From the NCBI RefSeq assembly GCF_003207815.1, contig NZ_NKTX01000006.1, positions 1 to 64,000 of the forward strand: DNA of 64,000 nt, given 5' to 3'. Both the position numbers and the translations under genes were made by a program. The notes below the pieces were generated by a model, which saw only the letters and a list, made by a program, of their open reading frames with translations, had not been told where the DNA came from and did no database searches. How positions within the stretch are numbered: the first letter of the stretch is position 1; every line of letters begins with the position of its first letter. Below are positions 29,205-38,502 of the stretch, in pieces. The DNA comes from Komagataeibacter oboediens. GTDB taxonomy: Bacteria > Pseudomonadota > Alphaproteobacteria > Acetobacterales > Acetobacteraceae.

Positions 29205-30413
29205 CTAACCATGCGCGGGCTTTGTCGCGTCAACAGCCGCCGGTGCATCGGTGGGAAAGCGGATCAGGTAATAGGGCGGCGCCCGCAGGTCATGCCCGCC
29301 ATTCAGCCCACCCAGCCGATTCCATTGCCCCAGCGTGCAGTACACCGTATCGCCATCAACGAATATCCCGTCGGGGGACAGGATTCGCGGGTCATGCACC
29401 ATGGTGTCGAACGTCCCGTCCACATTGCGGCGAAAGATGGCGTCGTGTTCGAAATTGGTGGTGTAGATGCGTCCCTTCGCATCATTCGCCAGACCATCGG
29501 CCACGCCCTTTTCCCCCAGGTCGCGTATCCCGGCGGCAAGCTGCGCATCGGTTCTGGAAAAATCGGCCAGAAGGCTGGTGGGAATGCTGTACAGCCGCCT
29601 GCTGGTCAGTGGGCTGTAGTACAGCGTGCTGCTGTCAGGCGACAGGGTAATGCCGTCCACCCCACCCCAGACAAAGCCGGGTGGGTGCAGCGGGGGATCG
29701 AACACCAGTGGCCGTCCCTCCACCACCGCCATGAAGGGGCGCTGCGCCTGGATGGAGGGATGATCCGCCAGCACCCGGCGCTGCCGGCCTGTTGCAATAT
29801 CCACCACCACAAGGGCGGGCGACAGGCCGAAGGAGGAATCGGTCACGTACACCGTACCCTGCGCCCCATGCGTCAGGTCCACCCGCAGGTCGTTCATGTG
29901 ACTATCCGGCAGCAGGGTCGGCGCACGCAGGATGATGCTGGCGAAAATCCGGTCCGTTTCGGGGTCGATGCCGATCACCTTCGCCGCCCCCGGCACTAGT
30001 GGCTGTCCCGCCAGCTTGCCGTCATCAATGGCCCATAACCGTCCCCGCGCATCCGTGGTCATGCCATGTACCGACATGAGGCGGGTGGCCGGCGGCTGGT
30101 CGGACGGCATGCTGTGCGCCGCATCGGGATAGGGATACAGCCGGCCGCCCTTCAGTTCCGCAAGGGTCGCCCCGCGGTGATTGACCGCATGCCGGGGAAA
30201 CCCGACAAATATGCGCCCATGGGTCACGGCGATGCCCGACGGGCCGGGCCCGTCAAACCGGGCAACGATTTCAAACGGACCGGACGACGCCACGCCATGG
30301 TCGCGGTTGGTGGCCTCATGCGCCGGTTCTGCCGCACGGGCGACGTCGCCGATGCCAATGGTCAGTGGCAGGATGGCACGAAACAGGTCACGCCTGTGCA
30401 TGGACATGGTCAT
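29205..30413 (-). CDS. Exported Yellow/major royal jelly-like beta-propeller protein
   Basis: The 402-residue protein has an N-terminal MHRRDLFRAILPLTIG stretch (Tat-like twin arginine) ending near ARAAEP. The rest is a propeller related to the insect Yellow/MRJP family: IAVTHGRIFVGFPR, MTTDARGRLWAIDDG, the DLRVDL/VYVTDSS pair, and WGGVDGITLSPDSSTLYYS followed by LTSRRLYSIPTSLL. The bacterial members have no firm function; a sugar- or lactone-related role is only a guess. It follows the dehydrogenase operon on the same strand after 86 bases, so it may be co-expressed with it. Confidence 0.8.
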   Translation of the reverse strand: MTMSMHRRDLFRAILPLTIGIGDVARAAEPAHEATNRDHGVASSGPFEIVARFDGPGPSGIAVTHGRIFVGFPRHAVNHRGATLAELKGGRLYPYPDAAHSMPSDQPPATRLMSVHGMTTDARGRLWAIDDGKLAGQPLVPGAAKVIGIDPETDRIFASIILRAPTLLPDSHMNDLRVDLTHGAQGTVYVTDSSFGLSPALVVVDIATGRQRRVLADHPSIQAQRPFMAVVEGRPLVFDPPLHPPGFVWGGVDGITLSPDSSTLYYSPLTSRRLYSIPTSLLADFSRTDAQLAAGIRDLGEKGVADGLANDAKGRIYTTNFEHDAIFRRNVDGTFDTMVHDPRILSPDGIFVDGDTVYCTLGQWNRLGGLNGGHDLRAPPYYLIRFPTDAPAAVDATKPAHG

Positions 30414-30499
30414 CGTCTCCCCTGACGCTGGCTATTCCGCCATTCATGCAAGTCCGGGTGGCAAGGGCAATCGGCCCCGCCCTGACCCGGACTTCACAA

Positions 30500-31846
30500 T
30501 CAGTTCATGGGCAGGGATATGGGTGGGTGTTCGGGCGACAGCGTGCGCCGTATCCGTCCCACATCCGCAGTCGTTACGGCGGGTGCGTCATTTCCCCATG
30601 CCGCGCGGATGAAGGTGACGGTATCCGCCACGGCCGCGTCATCCATGCTTGCCGCGAAACCGGGCATGACAAAGGCCGAAGGCGCCTGACGCGTTGCGCG
30701 CAGGACATTCCCCTCCAGCACGATACGGATCAGGGAATCCGGCCTGGGGTCCATGACCACCGGGTTGCCCGCCAGTGGTGGGAAAGTGGTGGGATAGCCA
30801 TGGCCATCGGTACGGTGACAGGCGGCGCAGCGATCGACATAGGACCGCGCGCCACGGGCGGACACGTTCCCGGCGCGCAGGGCATCGGTTGCCGTGGGAT
30901 CATAGGTCCAGCCCTGCGCAACCTGGGTTGCCGTGGGGGACAGGGTTTTGAGGTAACGCGCGATCGCCAGCCGGTCCTCATCCGTCATGTGCTGCGTGCC
31001 ATGGCCGATGGCATCCGTCATGCCGCCAAAGGCCGCGCCCAGCGGCATGCGCCCGGTGGCCAGGAAACGCACGATGTCATGTTCGTTCCACCGCCCCAGC
31101 CCGGTGCGGTTTTCGCCACGCAGGCTGACCGGACGCCAGCCATCCACCGCATCCCCGCCCGACAGGTACAATGGCCCGTCCGCCGCCGTCAGGGCCTTTT
31201 CCTGCATGGTCAGGGCGCGGGGCGTGTGACAGGCACCGCAATGACCCGGCCCTTCGACCAGATAGCTGCCACGGGCCACCAGCGGGTCGGCAAAGGTGCG
31301 GCGGTCCATGTCGCGCCGCACGTCCTTCGGGTCGGGGGCATACAGGGTGCGCCAGATGGCAAGCGGCCAGCGCATGGACATCGGCCATGACATGCCATCC
31401 TGCACCACCCTGTGGGCAACGGGCTTCACGCCATCCATGAAATAGACATACAGCGCATGCACGTCCTCATCCGTCAGGCGCGCATAGGATGGATAGGGCA
31501 TGGCCGGATACAGCGTCGCCCCGTCACGGCGGATGCCCTGGCGCAGGGCCCGACGGAACTCGGCTTCGGAATACTGGCCGATGCCGGTCTGCCGGTCGGG
31601 GGTGATGTTGGGGGCATACAGCGTGCCGGTCGGCAGGTTGAAGGCCAGCCCGCCGGCAAACGGCGCGCCGCCGGATGCCGTATGGCAGGCGGCACAATCG
31701 GAAGCGACGGCCATGTAGGCGCCGCGCGCCACCACCGCATCGTGCTGCGCATCATCCTGCGCCCGTGCGGACCCAGCCCCCATTGTCGCCACCGCCAGCA
31801 CGACTGCCAGCAGGGCACGCCACGTTCCCTTCGTCATGCCCCTCAT
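30500..31846 (-). CDS. Triple-haem cytochrome c subunit of membrane-bound FAD dehydrogenase
   Basis: This 448-residue exported subunit (signal peptide to about GSARA, residue 29) carries three CxxCH haem c sites: C51-H55, C203-H207 and C340-H344. It takes electrons from the flavoprotein to ubiquinone in the periplasmic membrane. Family length and three-haem layout match the cytochrome subunits of gluconate-2-, 2-ketogluconate- and fructose dehydrogenases and of alcohol dehydrogenase; the neighbouring GMC gene excludes the PQQ alcohol enzyme. Its ATG overlaps the large-subunit stop by four bases. Confidence 0.93.
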   Translation of the reverse strand: MRGMTKGTWRALLAVVLAVATMGAGSARAQDDAQHDAVVARGAYMAVASDCAACHTASGGAPFAGGLAFNLPTGTLYAPNITPDRQTGIGQYSEAEFRRALRQGIRRDGATLYPAMPYPSYARLTDEDVHALYVYFMDGVKPVAHRVVQDGMSWPMSMRWPLAIWRTLYAPDPKDVRRDMDRRTFADPLVARGSYLVEGPGHCGACHTPRALTMQEKALTAADGPLYLSGGDAVDGWRPVSLRGENRTGLGRWNEHDIVRFLATGRMPLGAAFGGMTDAIGHGTQHMTDEDRLAIARYLKTLSPTATQVAQGWTYDPTATDALRAGNVSARGARSYVDRCAACHRTDGHGYPTTFPPLAGNPVVMDPRPDSLIRIVLEGNVLRATRQAPSAFVMPGFAASMDDAAVADTVTFIRAAWGNDAPAVTTADVGRIRRTLSPEHPPISLPMN

Positions 31847-33630
31847 CCCGCCAGCGGCCCAGGACTGGCAAGATAGGTCGTGCGGATGTGGTGGGCCGCC
31901 CAGTACGCCAGTGCGGCGACCATGCCGGTCGGGTTGTATCCCGTTCCCTGCGGGAAGGCATTGGCCCCGATAACGAATACATTATGCACGTCCCACGACT
32001 GCAGGTAACGGTTGAGCGCACTGGTACCGGGATCACTACCCATGACCGCGCCACCACCCAGATGGGTGGTCTGGTACTGCCGGGTATCGAACGGCCTGCC
32101 GAATTCGCGCTTTGTCAGGTTGACGCGGCGCGCACCCATGGCCTTTGCTACATCGCCAATCCTGTCCACCACGTAGCGGTTCATGCGGATGTCGTTGTCT
32201 TTCCAGTCAAACGTCATGCGCAGCAGCGGCTGTCCGTACGCGTCCTTCCATGTCGGGTCCAGGTCGAGATACACATCGCGGTACGCCATGTTCGACCCAT
32301 GGGCGTCAATGCGCAGGGAATGGCGGTATGTATCGATCATGCCCGCCTTCCACGCACTGCCCCAACGCGGCGTGCCCGGCGGTCCGCCGGAATGGGCGGC
32401 GGCAATGGCGCGCACCCCCGCCTGGTTCACCCATACCGGCGATCCGCCCACGAACCCCAGCGGGCCGTGGTCGAAGTTTTCGCTATTGAAATCATCAAAC
32501 GCGACGCCGCCGCCACCTGCACCGATATACTGGTTCGTCTCGACACCCCGGTCGAGCCAGACAGTGCTGGTCGTCACGTTCTGGTAAACGAAATTACGGC
32601 CCACCACCCCTTCGTTGCGCACGGGGTCATACGGTCTGCCAATGCCCGACAGCAGCATGAGCCTGACATTATGGAACTGGAACGCGGTCAGGATGACCAT
32701 TTCGGCAGGCTGGGTCACCACTTTCCCGTCGGGGTCGGTATAGGTCACCCCGGTCGCGCGCCTGCCATCCGCATCCAGTTCGACCTTCAGCACATGGCAG
32801 CCTGCGCGCAGGTCAAACAGCGGGTGCTGCCGCAGCACCGGCAGGATGTTCACGTTGGGGGATGCCTTGGAATACATGTAACAGGCATATCCGCTGCAAT
32901 ACCCGCAGAAATTACATGGTCCCATCTGCGCGCCATAGGGATTGACGTACTGGCGCGACGCATTGGCCGCCGGAAGGGAATAGGGGTGGAATCCCGCTTC
33001 TTCCGCCGCCTTGCGGAACAGATGGGCGGTATAGACATCCTTCAGCGCGGGCAGCGGGAAATGGTCGGAACGCGAGGGAGAGAACACATTCCCCTTCCCC
33101 ACCACCTTCCCGTTTATCATATAGGGTTCGCCCGACGTGCCGAATACCTTTTCGGCCTTGTCGAAAAAGGGTTCCAGTTCCTCATACGTGACGCCGTAAT
33201 CCTGAAGGTTCATGCCTTCGGGGATGAAGCCGGCGCCATATTTCTCGATCACGCGCGAACGCATCCGCAGGTCATCGGGCGGGATGCGGAAATGCACGCC
33301 CGACCAGTGCAGGCCCGCGCCGCCCACGCCCTCACCGGGCAGGAAGGCCGCCATGCGACGATAGGGCAGCGCCGTCTGCTGGCTGTTATTGCGGATGGTG
33401 ACGGTGTTCTTCGACAGGTCCTGGAACAGTTTATAGCGGAAATTGGCCTCCAGCTCGTCAATCGACGCGGGATAGGCCCCCTCCGACGCGGTGCTGCGGT
33501 CGGGGCCACGCTCCAGCATGACAACCGAGCGTCCGGCTTCCGTCATTTCCTTGGCCATGATCGACCCGGCCCAGCCGCCGCCGACGATCACCACGTCAAC
33601 CGGCTTCAGCCTGCGTGCATCGTCGCTCAT
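31843..33630 (-). CDS. FAD-dependent dehydrogenase large subunit (GMC family)
   Basis: This is the catalytic subunit of a periplasmic sugar or sugar-acid dehydrogenase (gluconate 2-dehydrogenase or 2-ketogluconate dehydrogenase most likely). The 595-residue protein has an FAD loop GGGWAG at 17-22, GEGVGGAGLHW, and the GMC C-terminal VIGANAFPQGTGYNPTG. C239, C242, C245 and C250 form a cluster compatible with the 3Fe-4S centre of related FAD glucose dehydrogenases. It has no signal peptide and is presumably exported with the Tat-signal small subunit. Small-large-cytochrome order matches gnd/kgd operons. The exact substrate cannot be read from sequence. Confidence 0.93.
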   Translation of the reverse strand: MSDDARRLKPVDVVIVGGGWAGSIMAKEMTEAGRSVVMLERGPDRSTASEGAYPASIDELEANFRYKLFQDLSKNTVTIRNNSQQTALPYRRMAAFLPGEGVGGAGLHWSGVHFRIPPDDLRMRSRVIEKYGAGFIPEGMNLQDYGVTYEELEPFFDKAEKVFGTSGEPYMINGKVVGKGNVFSPSRSDHFPLPALKDVYTAHLFRKAAEEAGFHPYSLPAANASRQYVNPYGAQMGPCNFCGYCSGYACYMYSKASPNVNILPVLRQHPLFDLRAGCHVLKVELDADGRRATGVTYTDPDGKVVTQPAEMVILTAFQFHNVRLMLLSGIGRPYDPVRNEGVVGRNFVYQNVTTSTVWLDRGVETNQYIGAGGGGVAFDDFNSENFDHGPLGFVGGSPVWVNQAGVRAIAAAHSGGPPGTPRWGSAWKAGMIDTYRHSLRIDAHGSNMAYRDVYLDLDPTWKDAYGQPLLRMTFDWKDNDIRMNRYVVDRIGDVAKAMGARRVNLTKREFGRPFDTRQYQTTHLGGGAVMGSDPGTSALNRYLQSWDVHNVFVIGANAFPQGTGYNPTGMVAALAYWAAHHIRTTYLASPGPLAG

Positions 33631-34322
33631 GCTGTTTCCCCCGATATGGACACACTGCCCAGCGGGTAATGCGCGCCGTAACGGTCCACCCAGTCCATGA
33701 AATCCGCCCGCGCACCGGGAAAACCCAGCATGGTCCAGCCACCAAGGCCGGTATTGCCGCCATGCACGGGGTCCGAAAACGCCCCTTCCATTACATTGGC
33801 CAGCAACTGGTCAAAAAACACACTGGATGGAATATCGCCAAAAACCAGCCTGTTGTTCTCGGCCCCACGCAGCAGGTCGTCCTGCAACGCGGGCGCAAGG
33901 TCGGCAAACGGCCTGCCGTGACGGGTGGCGGCGTGTGCATTCATGCCTGCGATACCGCGCCGGTACAGATCACGCGGGGCATAGGGCAGCTGGTAGCCAA
34001 GGTTATCCGGCCCCTGCACGAACGGGGCCAGCATGTACCATTGCGCCCCGAAGGCGTAGGGGGTGTCCATCTGCATGTCGATGAAGCGGGGCACGTCCAG
34101 CGCCCGCGCGCCGGGACCGTTTTCATCGGCCGGGATCAGGCGGTCACACGCGGCGATCAGGAACGCCCATTCGGCGGACGTGAAAAAACGCGGGACATAG
34201 GGCGCAGGCGGACGCGATCGCGCCGGGTGGGATGCAAGGGATGTACCACATGCGGCAATTCCCGCCAGTCCCCGCATGAACTGCCGCCGCGACGAAATGA
34301 ACCGTAAACCACCAATACCCAA
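33627..34322 (-). CDS. FAD dehydrogenase small (gamma) subunit, gluconate 2-dehydrogenase subunit 3 family
   Basis: The 231-residue protein begins with a Tat signal (SSRRQFMRGLAGIAACG). The mature part shows the subunit-3 pattern: FTSAEWAFLIAACDRLIPADENGPGARALDVPRFID (in two conserved blocks around RLIPAD and GARALDV) and FFDQLLANVMEGAFSDPVHGGN near the end. Family members help fold and export the large subunit. It is the first gene of the three-gene operon; stop and start overlap by four bases with the GMC gene. Confidence 0.93.
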   Translation of the reverse strand: MGIGGLRFISSRRQFMRGLAGIAACGTSLASHPARSRPPAPYVPRFFTSAEWAFLIAACDRLIPADENGPGARALDVPRFIDMQMDTPYAFGAQWYMLAPFVQGPDNLGYQLPYAPRDLYRRGIAGMNAHAATRHGRPFADLAPALQDDLLRGAENNRLVFGDIPSSVFFDQLLANVMEGAFSDPVHGGNTGLGGWTMLGFPGARADFMDWVDRYGAHYPLGSVSISGETA

Positions 34323-34692
34323 AAATGCCTACCCGCTATGCCATGTCATTCCTGATCCGAACGCTCACTATATCCGTGAGGTCCGGATAAATGCCTAGAC
34401 CATTTTTTCGACATTTTTATTAATGCAAGAAAATATGATCATGAAAAAACGGCCTATAGATAAACTTTTCCAGAGCCAGCCCCTTTTTCGACAGATCGTT
34501 TCAACATGTTGCGGATAATGGACAGGTTTCTGGTTTGGCCTGTTTCTCAAGGCGTCCGGAAACGCCACCATGCTGGCAACCAAGGGGCCACCCGGAAACT
34601 TCCGCCCTGTTTATTCAGAAGGTTATTCTGGAACATGCCCCCATCGCGGTCGCACCCTTGACCGGTCACGGGACGCACCCTATCCCCCCGGC
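34323..34692. other. Intergenic region between the dehydrogenase operon and cobD
   Basis: 370 bases carry promoters for two divergent units. The part 34395-34460 is AT-rich. I searched by eye for the cobalamin riboswitch (B12 box) before cobD and do not see it. A 62-codon minus-strand frame here has no support. Confidence 0.5.
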
Positions 34693-35712
34693 ATGCGCAT
34701 TCGCCTTTTCATCCCCGGAAGCCTTGGCACCGCCTGCATCGCATCGGTTACGGACATGGCCGTGGGCTACCCGCAGGCTCTTGTGCGCCGGATCGGGCAT
34801 CCGGTCATGTGGATCGGGGGGCTGATCGGCACGCTGGACAGGCGGCTCAATACTAAAGATGCCACCCCGGCACGGCGCAGGGCCAATGGCTGTCTGGCAG
34901 CCATGGTGATTGTCTCGGTGCCGACGGCAGCAGCAGTGCTGGTAAATCGCACCATCCGCCGTATCCTGCCCCGATGGCTGGCGCTGCCACTGACGGCGGT
35001 GCTGGCCAGTTCCCTTGTCGCCCAGCGTTCCCTGCACGACCATGTCAAGGCCGTGGCGGTCGCCTCACAGGACAGCCTACCCGCCGCCCGGCGTGCGGTC
35101 TCCCATATTGTCGGTCGTGATCCAGAACTGTTGGATGAAGCCGCCGTGCTGAGGGCCGCGACCGAGACACTGGCCGAAAATTTTTCCGATGGCATTGTCG
35201 CCCCGCTGCTGTGGATGGCGGCAGGTGGCCTGCCGGGGGCCGTTTTCTATAAATCGGTCAACACGGCAGACAGCATGATCGGCCATCGCACGCCCCGGCA
35301 TGAAGCCTTTGGCTATGTCGCGGCAAAACTGGATGATCTGGTCAATCTGCCTGCGTCCCGCCTGTCCGCGCTATGGATTATCCTTGCCGCCCTGACCATG
35401 CGGGGCATGGGCGCGCGTGCCGCCCTGCGCATCGTGCTGCGCGACGCCCGCCAGCACCGATCCCCCAACGCGGGCTGGCCCGAGGCCGCCATGGCGGGTG
35501 CGCTGGGCATACGTCTGTCCGGCCCACGATCCTATGATGGCGTCAGCGTGGCGGAACCGTGGGTGGGCGATGGCCGGTCCGACCTGCGACCTGAAGACCT
35601 GTATCGCGCCCTGGCGCTGTACCGTCGCGCCTGTCTGATCCAGACGCTGGCGGGATGCCTGGCCGCTGGCATGCTGACCCGCAAGCTACGGACTGTTCAC
35701 AGGACACCCTGA
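34693..35712 (+). CDS. cobD: Adenosylcobinamide-phosphate synthase CobD/CbiB
   Basis: This membrane enzyme attaches the aminopropanol arm to adenosylcobyric acid. The 339-residue protein shows GHPVMWIGGLIGTLDRRLN, RDPELLDEAAVLRAATETLAEN (blocks RDPEL and ATETLAENFSDG), VAPLLW, FYKSVNTADSMIGHR and AAKLDDLVNLPASRLSA, all typical of CbiB. Several hydrophobic helices are present. I start at MRIRLFIPG because conservation begins there, although the ribosome site is poor; an in-frame ATG at 34570 adds 41 unrelated residues. It is convergent with cobQ. Confidence 0.92.
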   Translation: MRIRLFIPGSLGTACIASVTDMAVGYPQALVRRIGHPVMWIGGLIGTLDRRLNTKDATPARRRANGCLAAMVIVSVPTAAAVLVNRTIRRILPRWLALPLTAVLASSLVAQRSLHDHVKAVAVASQDSLPAARRAVSHIVGRDPELLDEAAVLRAATETLAENFSDGIVAPLLWMAAGGLPGAVFYKSVNTADSMIGHRTPRHEAFGYVAAKLDDLVNLPASRLSALWIILAALTMRGMGARAALRIVLRDARQHRSPNAGWPEAAMAGALGIRLSGPRSYDGVSVAEPWVGDGRSDLRPEDLYRALALYRRACLIQTLAGCLAAGMLTRKLRTVHRTP

Positions 35713-35718
35713 AAACAG

Positions 35719-35793
35719 AAGAACGTTTCTGGTGAAGCTTTTTTCAGGACGCTTCGGGAAAATGCCGGCCGCCTGCCGGAAGGCGACATCCGG
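35719..35793. repeat. Intergenic double-hairpin repeat, copy B
   Basis: GAAGC...GCTTC (35734-35755) is followed by a second hairpin, CCGGC/GCCGG (35765-35779). It lies between the convergent cobD and cobQ ends. The order of arms matches the copy at 55301-55352 and, in its second half, the copy at 24097-24134. Confidence 0.45.
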
Positions 35794-35806
35794 ACACTTT
35801 CTTATT

Positions 35807-37306
35807 CTAGCGGGACAACGTCGCATCGATCTCGCGCTGCCTGCTGACGGGACGGGCCAGTTCCAGCAGGCTGTCGATATCCAGATGCGTTTCCAGATGA
35901 TCGGCCAGCGCATCGAGCGCTGCATCCACCGTCGCGTCATGGTCATGCCCGTGTGAGCGTGCCCCAAGCCGCGCCAGCACTGCCGCCCGCGTCCCGCCAT
36001 CAGCCAGCAGCCCGTGGACATAGGTGCCCCACACCCGGCCCGACGGGCTGACCGCGCCATCATACCGCCCGCCCAGATCAGTCAGGGGGCGGGCGTCATT
36101 ATCGGGACCGGCAGTCCGGCCGATATGCATTTCGTATCCGCGCAGGCCCACGCCTTCGGGCAGCAGACGACCCGTTACCTCTTCCAGCCGCTTGCTGCCT
36201 TCCAGCACGGTGGCAACATCCAGCAGGCCAAGGCCGTCCACCGTGCAGGCCGCCCCCTCGATCCCCATCGGGTCGGCAATGCTGCGTCCCAGCATCTGAT
36301 AGCCGCCGCATATGCCCATGACATGGCCACCACGACGGACATGGGCATGGATGTCGATATCCCACCCCTCGTCACGCAGCACCGCAAGATCGGCGATGGT
36401 CGCCTTCGCACCGGGCAGGATCACAAGGTCGCATGGCGGCAGGACCTGCCCGCGCGGCACCATGGTCAGGCAGACCCCGTCTTCCGATGCAAGCGGGTCC
36501 AGATCATCAAAATTGGCGATCATGGGCAGGCAGGGCACCGCAATGCGCAGCCCCTGTGTCCCGCCCCGGCCGCCGGGATGCAGGTCGGCGGCATCTTCCG
36601 CCGGCAGGTCACGCACGCGGTCAAGGAAGGGCACCAGCCCCACGGGCCGCCAGCCGGTCATACGCGCGATTGCCGCCATGCCCGCATCAAACAGGGACGG
36701 ATCGCCCCGCATGCGGTTGACGATAAATCCCTTTATGCGCCGCGCGTCCGCATCCACCACCACCGCCTGCGTGCCCACAAGGCTGGCGATCACGCCGCCA
36801 CGATCGATATCGCCCACCAGCACGACATTGACATCCGCTGCCTGCGCAAACCCCATGTTGGCAATATCATCGGCCCGCAGATTGACCTCGGACGCTGACC
36901 CGGCACCTTCGACCAGCACGATGTCCGCCTGATCGGCAAGGGCGTGGAAACTGTCCAGCACCTCGGGCATCAGGCCGCGCTTGAAGGACTGGAAATCCTT
37001 TGCCCGCACCTGCCCGCGCATGCGCCCACGCACCACCAGCTGCGATCCGGTCATGCCCTGTGGCTTGAGCAGCACGGGGTTCATGTCCACCGATAGCGCC
37101 GCCCCGCAGGCACGGGCCTGCAGCGCCTGCGCGCGCCCGATTTCGCCACCATCCGCCGTTACCGCCGCGTTGTTGGACATGTTCTGCGGCTTGAACGGGC
37201 GTACGCGCAGGCCACGGCGCGTCAGGGCGCGGGCGATTCCTGCCACCAGCACCGACTTGCCCACGCTGGACCCCGTGCCCTGGAACATGAGCGCGCGGGC
37301 CGCCAT
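35807..37306 (-). CDS. cobQ: Cobyric acid synthase (glutamine-hydrolysing)
   Basis: CobQ amidates four side chains of adenosyl-cobyrinic a,c-diamide. The 499-residue protein has the dethiobiotin-synthase-like domain, starting [22 protein letters not shown], then [23 protein letters not shown] and [12 protein letters not shown], followed by a class I glutamine amidotransferase domain with the nucleophile elbow [11 protein letters not shown] and a later [10 protein letters not shown] containing the histidine. Its start overlaps the cobO stop by one base. The run cobU-cobO-cobQ is one transcription unit. Confidence 0.96.
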   Translation of the reverse strand: MAARALMFQGTGSSVGKSVLVAGIARALTRRGLRVRPFKPQNMSNNAAVTADGGEIGRAQALQARACGAALSVDMNPVLLKPQGMTGSQLVVRGRMRGQVRAKDFQSFKRGLMPEVLDSFHALADQADIVLVEGAGSASEVNLRADDIANMGFAQAADVNVVLVGDIDRGGVIASLVGTQAVVVDADARRIKGFIVNRMRGDPSLFDAGMAAIARMTGWRPVGLVPFLDRVRDLPAEDAADLHPGGRGGTQGLRIAVPCLPMIANFDDLDPLASEDGVCLTMVPRGQVLPPCDLVILPGAKATIADLAVLRDEGWDIDIHAHVRRGGHVMGICGGYQMLGRSIADPMGIEGAACTVDGLGLLDVATVLEGSKRLEEVTGRLLPEGVGLRGYEMHIGRTAGPDNDARPLTDLGGRYDGAVSPSGRVWGTYVHGLLADGGTRAAVLARLGARSHGHDHDATVDAALDALADHLETHLDIDSLLELARPVSRQREIDATLSR

Positions 37307-37914
37307 CAGAATTCGATCCCCGCCTGCGCCTTCACGCCCTTTTTGAAATGATGGGCGACCTGCGTCATCTCGGTCACGAGATCGGCGGCCTCGATCATGG
37401 CGGGACGGGCGTTGCGTCCCGTCACGACGACATGCTGCATGGCGGGACGGGCCGCGATATCGGCCAGCACATCATCAACCGGCAGGTAGTCGTAGCGCAG
37501 CGCGATATTGAGTTCGTCCAGGATCACCATCGCCACGTCCACGCGCTTCAGCGCGGCACGCGCCTGATCCCATGCCGCGCGGCAGTTGGCGATGTCACGG
37601 GTGCGGTCCTGTGTATTCCATGTAAAGCCTTCGCCCAGCGCATGCCATTCCACCTGATCGCCAAAGCGTTCCAGCGCCTTGCGTTCCCCCGTGTTCCACG
37701 CCCCCTTGATAAACTGGATCACCACGATGCGCCCGCCATGGGCCAGCGTGCGCAGCGCCATGCCAAAGGCAGCGGTGGACTTGCCCTTGCCCGCGCCAGT
37801 ATGGACCGCCAGCAGGCCCTTCTCGATGGATTTGCTGCTGACTTCCCTGTCCTGCACCTGCTTGCGTTTGGCCATTTTTTCACGGTGGCGGATTTCTTCG
37901 GGGGTAAGGGTCAT
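37306..37914 (-). CDS. cobO: Cob(I)yrinic acid a,c-diamide adenosyltransferase
   Basis: CobO adds the 5'-deoxyadenosyl group from ATP to the corrin cobalt. The 202-residue protein has the P-loop [35 protein letters not shown], a conserved [16 protein letters not shown] (Walker B) and VVTGRNARP. All are marks of the CobA/CobO family. It overlaps cobU by four bases and cobQ by one. Confidence 0.96.
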   Translation of the reverse strand: MTLTPEEIRHREKMAKRKQVQDREVSSKSIEKGLLAVHTGAGKGKSTAAFGMALRTLAHGGRIVVIQFIKGAWNTGERKALERFGDQVEWHALGEGFTWNTQDRTRDIANCRAAWDQARAALKRVDVAMVILDELNIALRYDYLPVDDVLADIAARPAMQHVVVTGRNARPAMIEAADLVTEMTQVAHHFKKGVKAQAGIEF

Positions 37915-38450
37915 TTCATCTCCATCGGCAGGCCAGCCACCACAAAAACAACACGCGCGACATCCCGCGCCACGGACTGGTGCAGCCAGCCTGCCTCATC
38001 ACGGAAGCGGCGCGCCAGTGCATTATCGGGCACGATCCCCTGCCCGACCTCGTTCGACACCAGCACGGTCGGGCCCGCGCGGCGGCCAAGGGCTGCCAGC
38101 AGCGCCTGCGTGGCGCCCGCAATATCGTGTTCGCCCAGCATGAGGTTGGTCAGCCACAGCGTCAGGCAGTCCACCAGGACGGGCGATGTCCCCGCCCCGT
38201 CAAGGGCGGCCGGCAGGTCCAGCGGTTCTTCCACCGTATGCCATCCCGCCCCCCGCCGGGCACGGTGATGGGCCACGCGCTGCGCCATTTCCCCGTCATG
38301 GGGCCGACAGGTGGCAAGATAGGTCCATGGCGCGGGCCATTGGGGGAACAGGCCTTCGGCAAAGCGGCTCTTGCCCGACCGCGCGCCCCCCAGCACGAAA
38401 ATGCAGCCCTGCATGCCGGACATCGTATCCTGTTGGCCCGCCGCCTTCAT
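37911..38450 (-). CDS. cobU: Adenosylcobinamide kinase/guanylyltransferase
   Basis: CobU (CobP) phosphorylates adenosylcobinamide and converts it to the GDP form. The 179-residue protein has the P-loop GGARSGKS at 21-28, RVAHHRARRG (with the histidine that takes the guanylyl group), DCLTLWLTNLML and VLVSNEVGQGIVPDN. The start at 38450 has GGAGG five bases upstream and gives the normal length; the open frame runs on for another 95 codons upstream without a homologue, into the divergent cobT. Confidence 0.94.
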   Translation of the reverse strand: MKAAGQQDTMSGMQGCIFVLGGARSGKSRFAEGLFPQWPAPWTYLATCRPHDGEMAQRVAHHRARRGAGWHTVEEPLDLPAALDGAGTSPVLVDCLTLWLTNLMLGEHDIAGATQALLAALGRRAGPTVLVSNEVGQGIVPDNALARRFRDEAGWLHQSVARDVARVVFVVAGLPMEMK

Positions 38451-38502
38451 TTTATCCTCCGCCATCTTGCATCCGGGCGCATAAGACCACACAACGCTGC
38501 GC

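Noticed and set aside
34323-34692. Cobalamin riboswitch before cobD
   Set aside because: The conserved B12-box pattern was looked for and not found.
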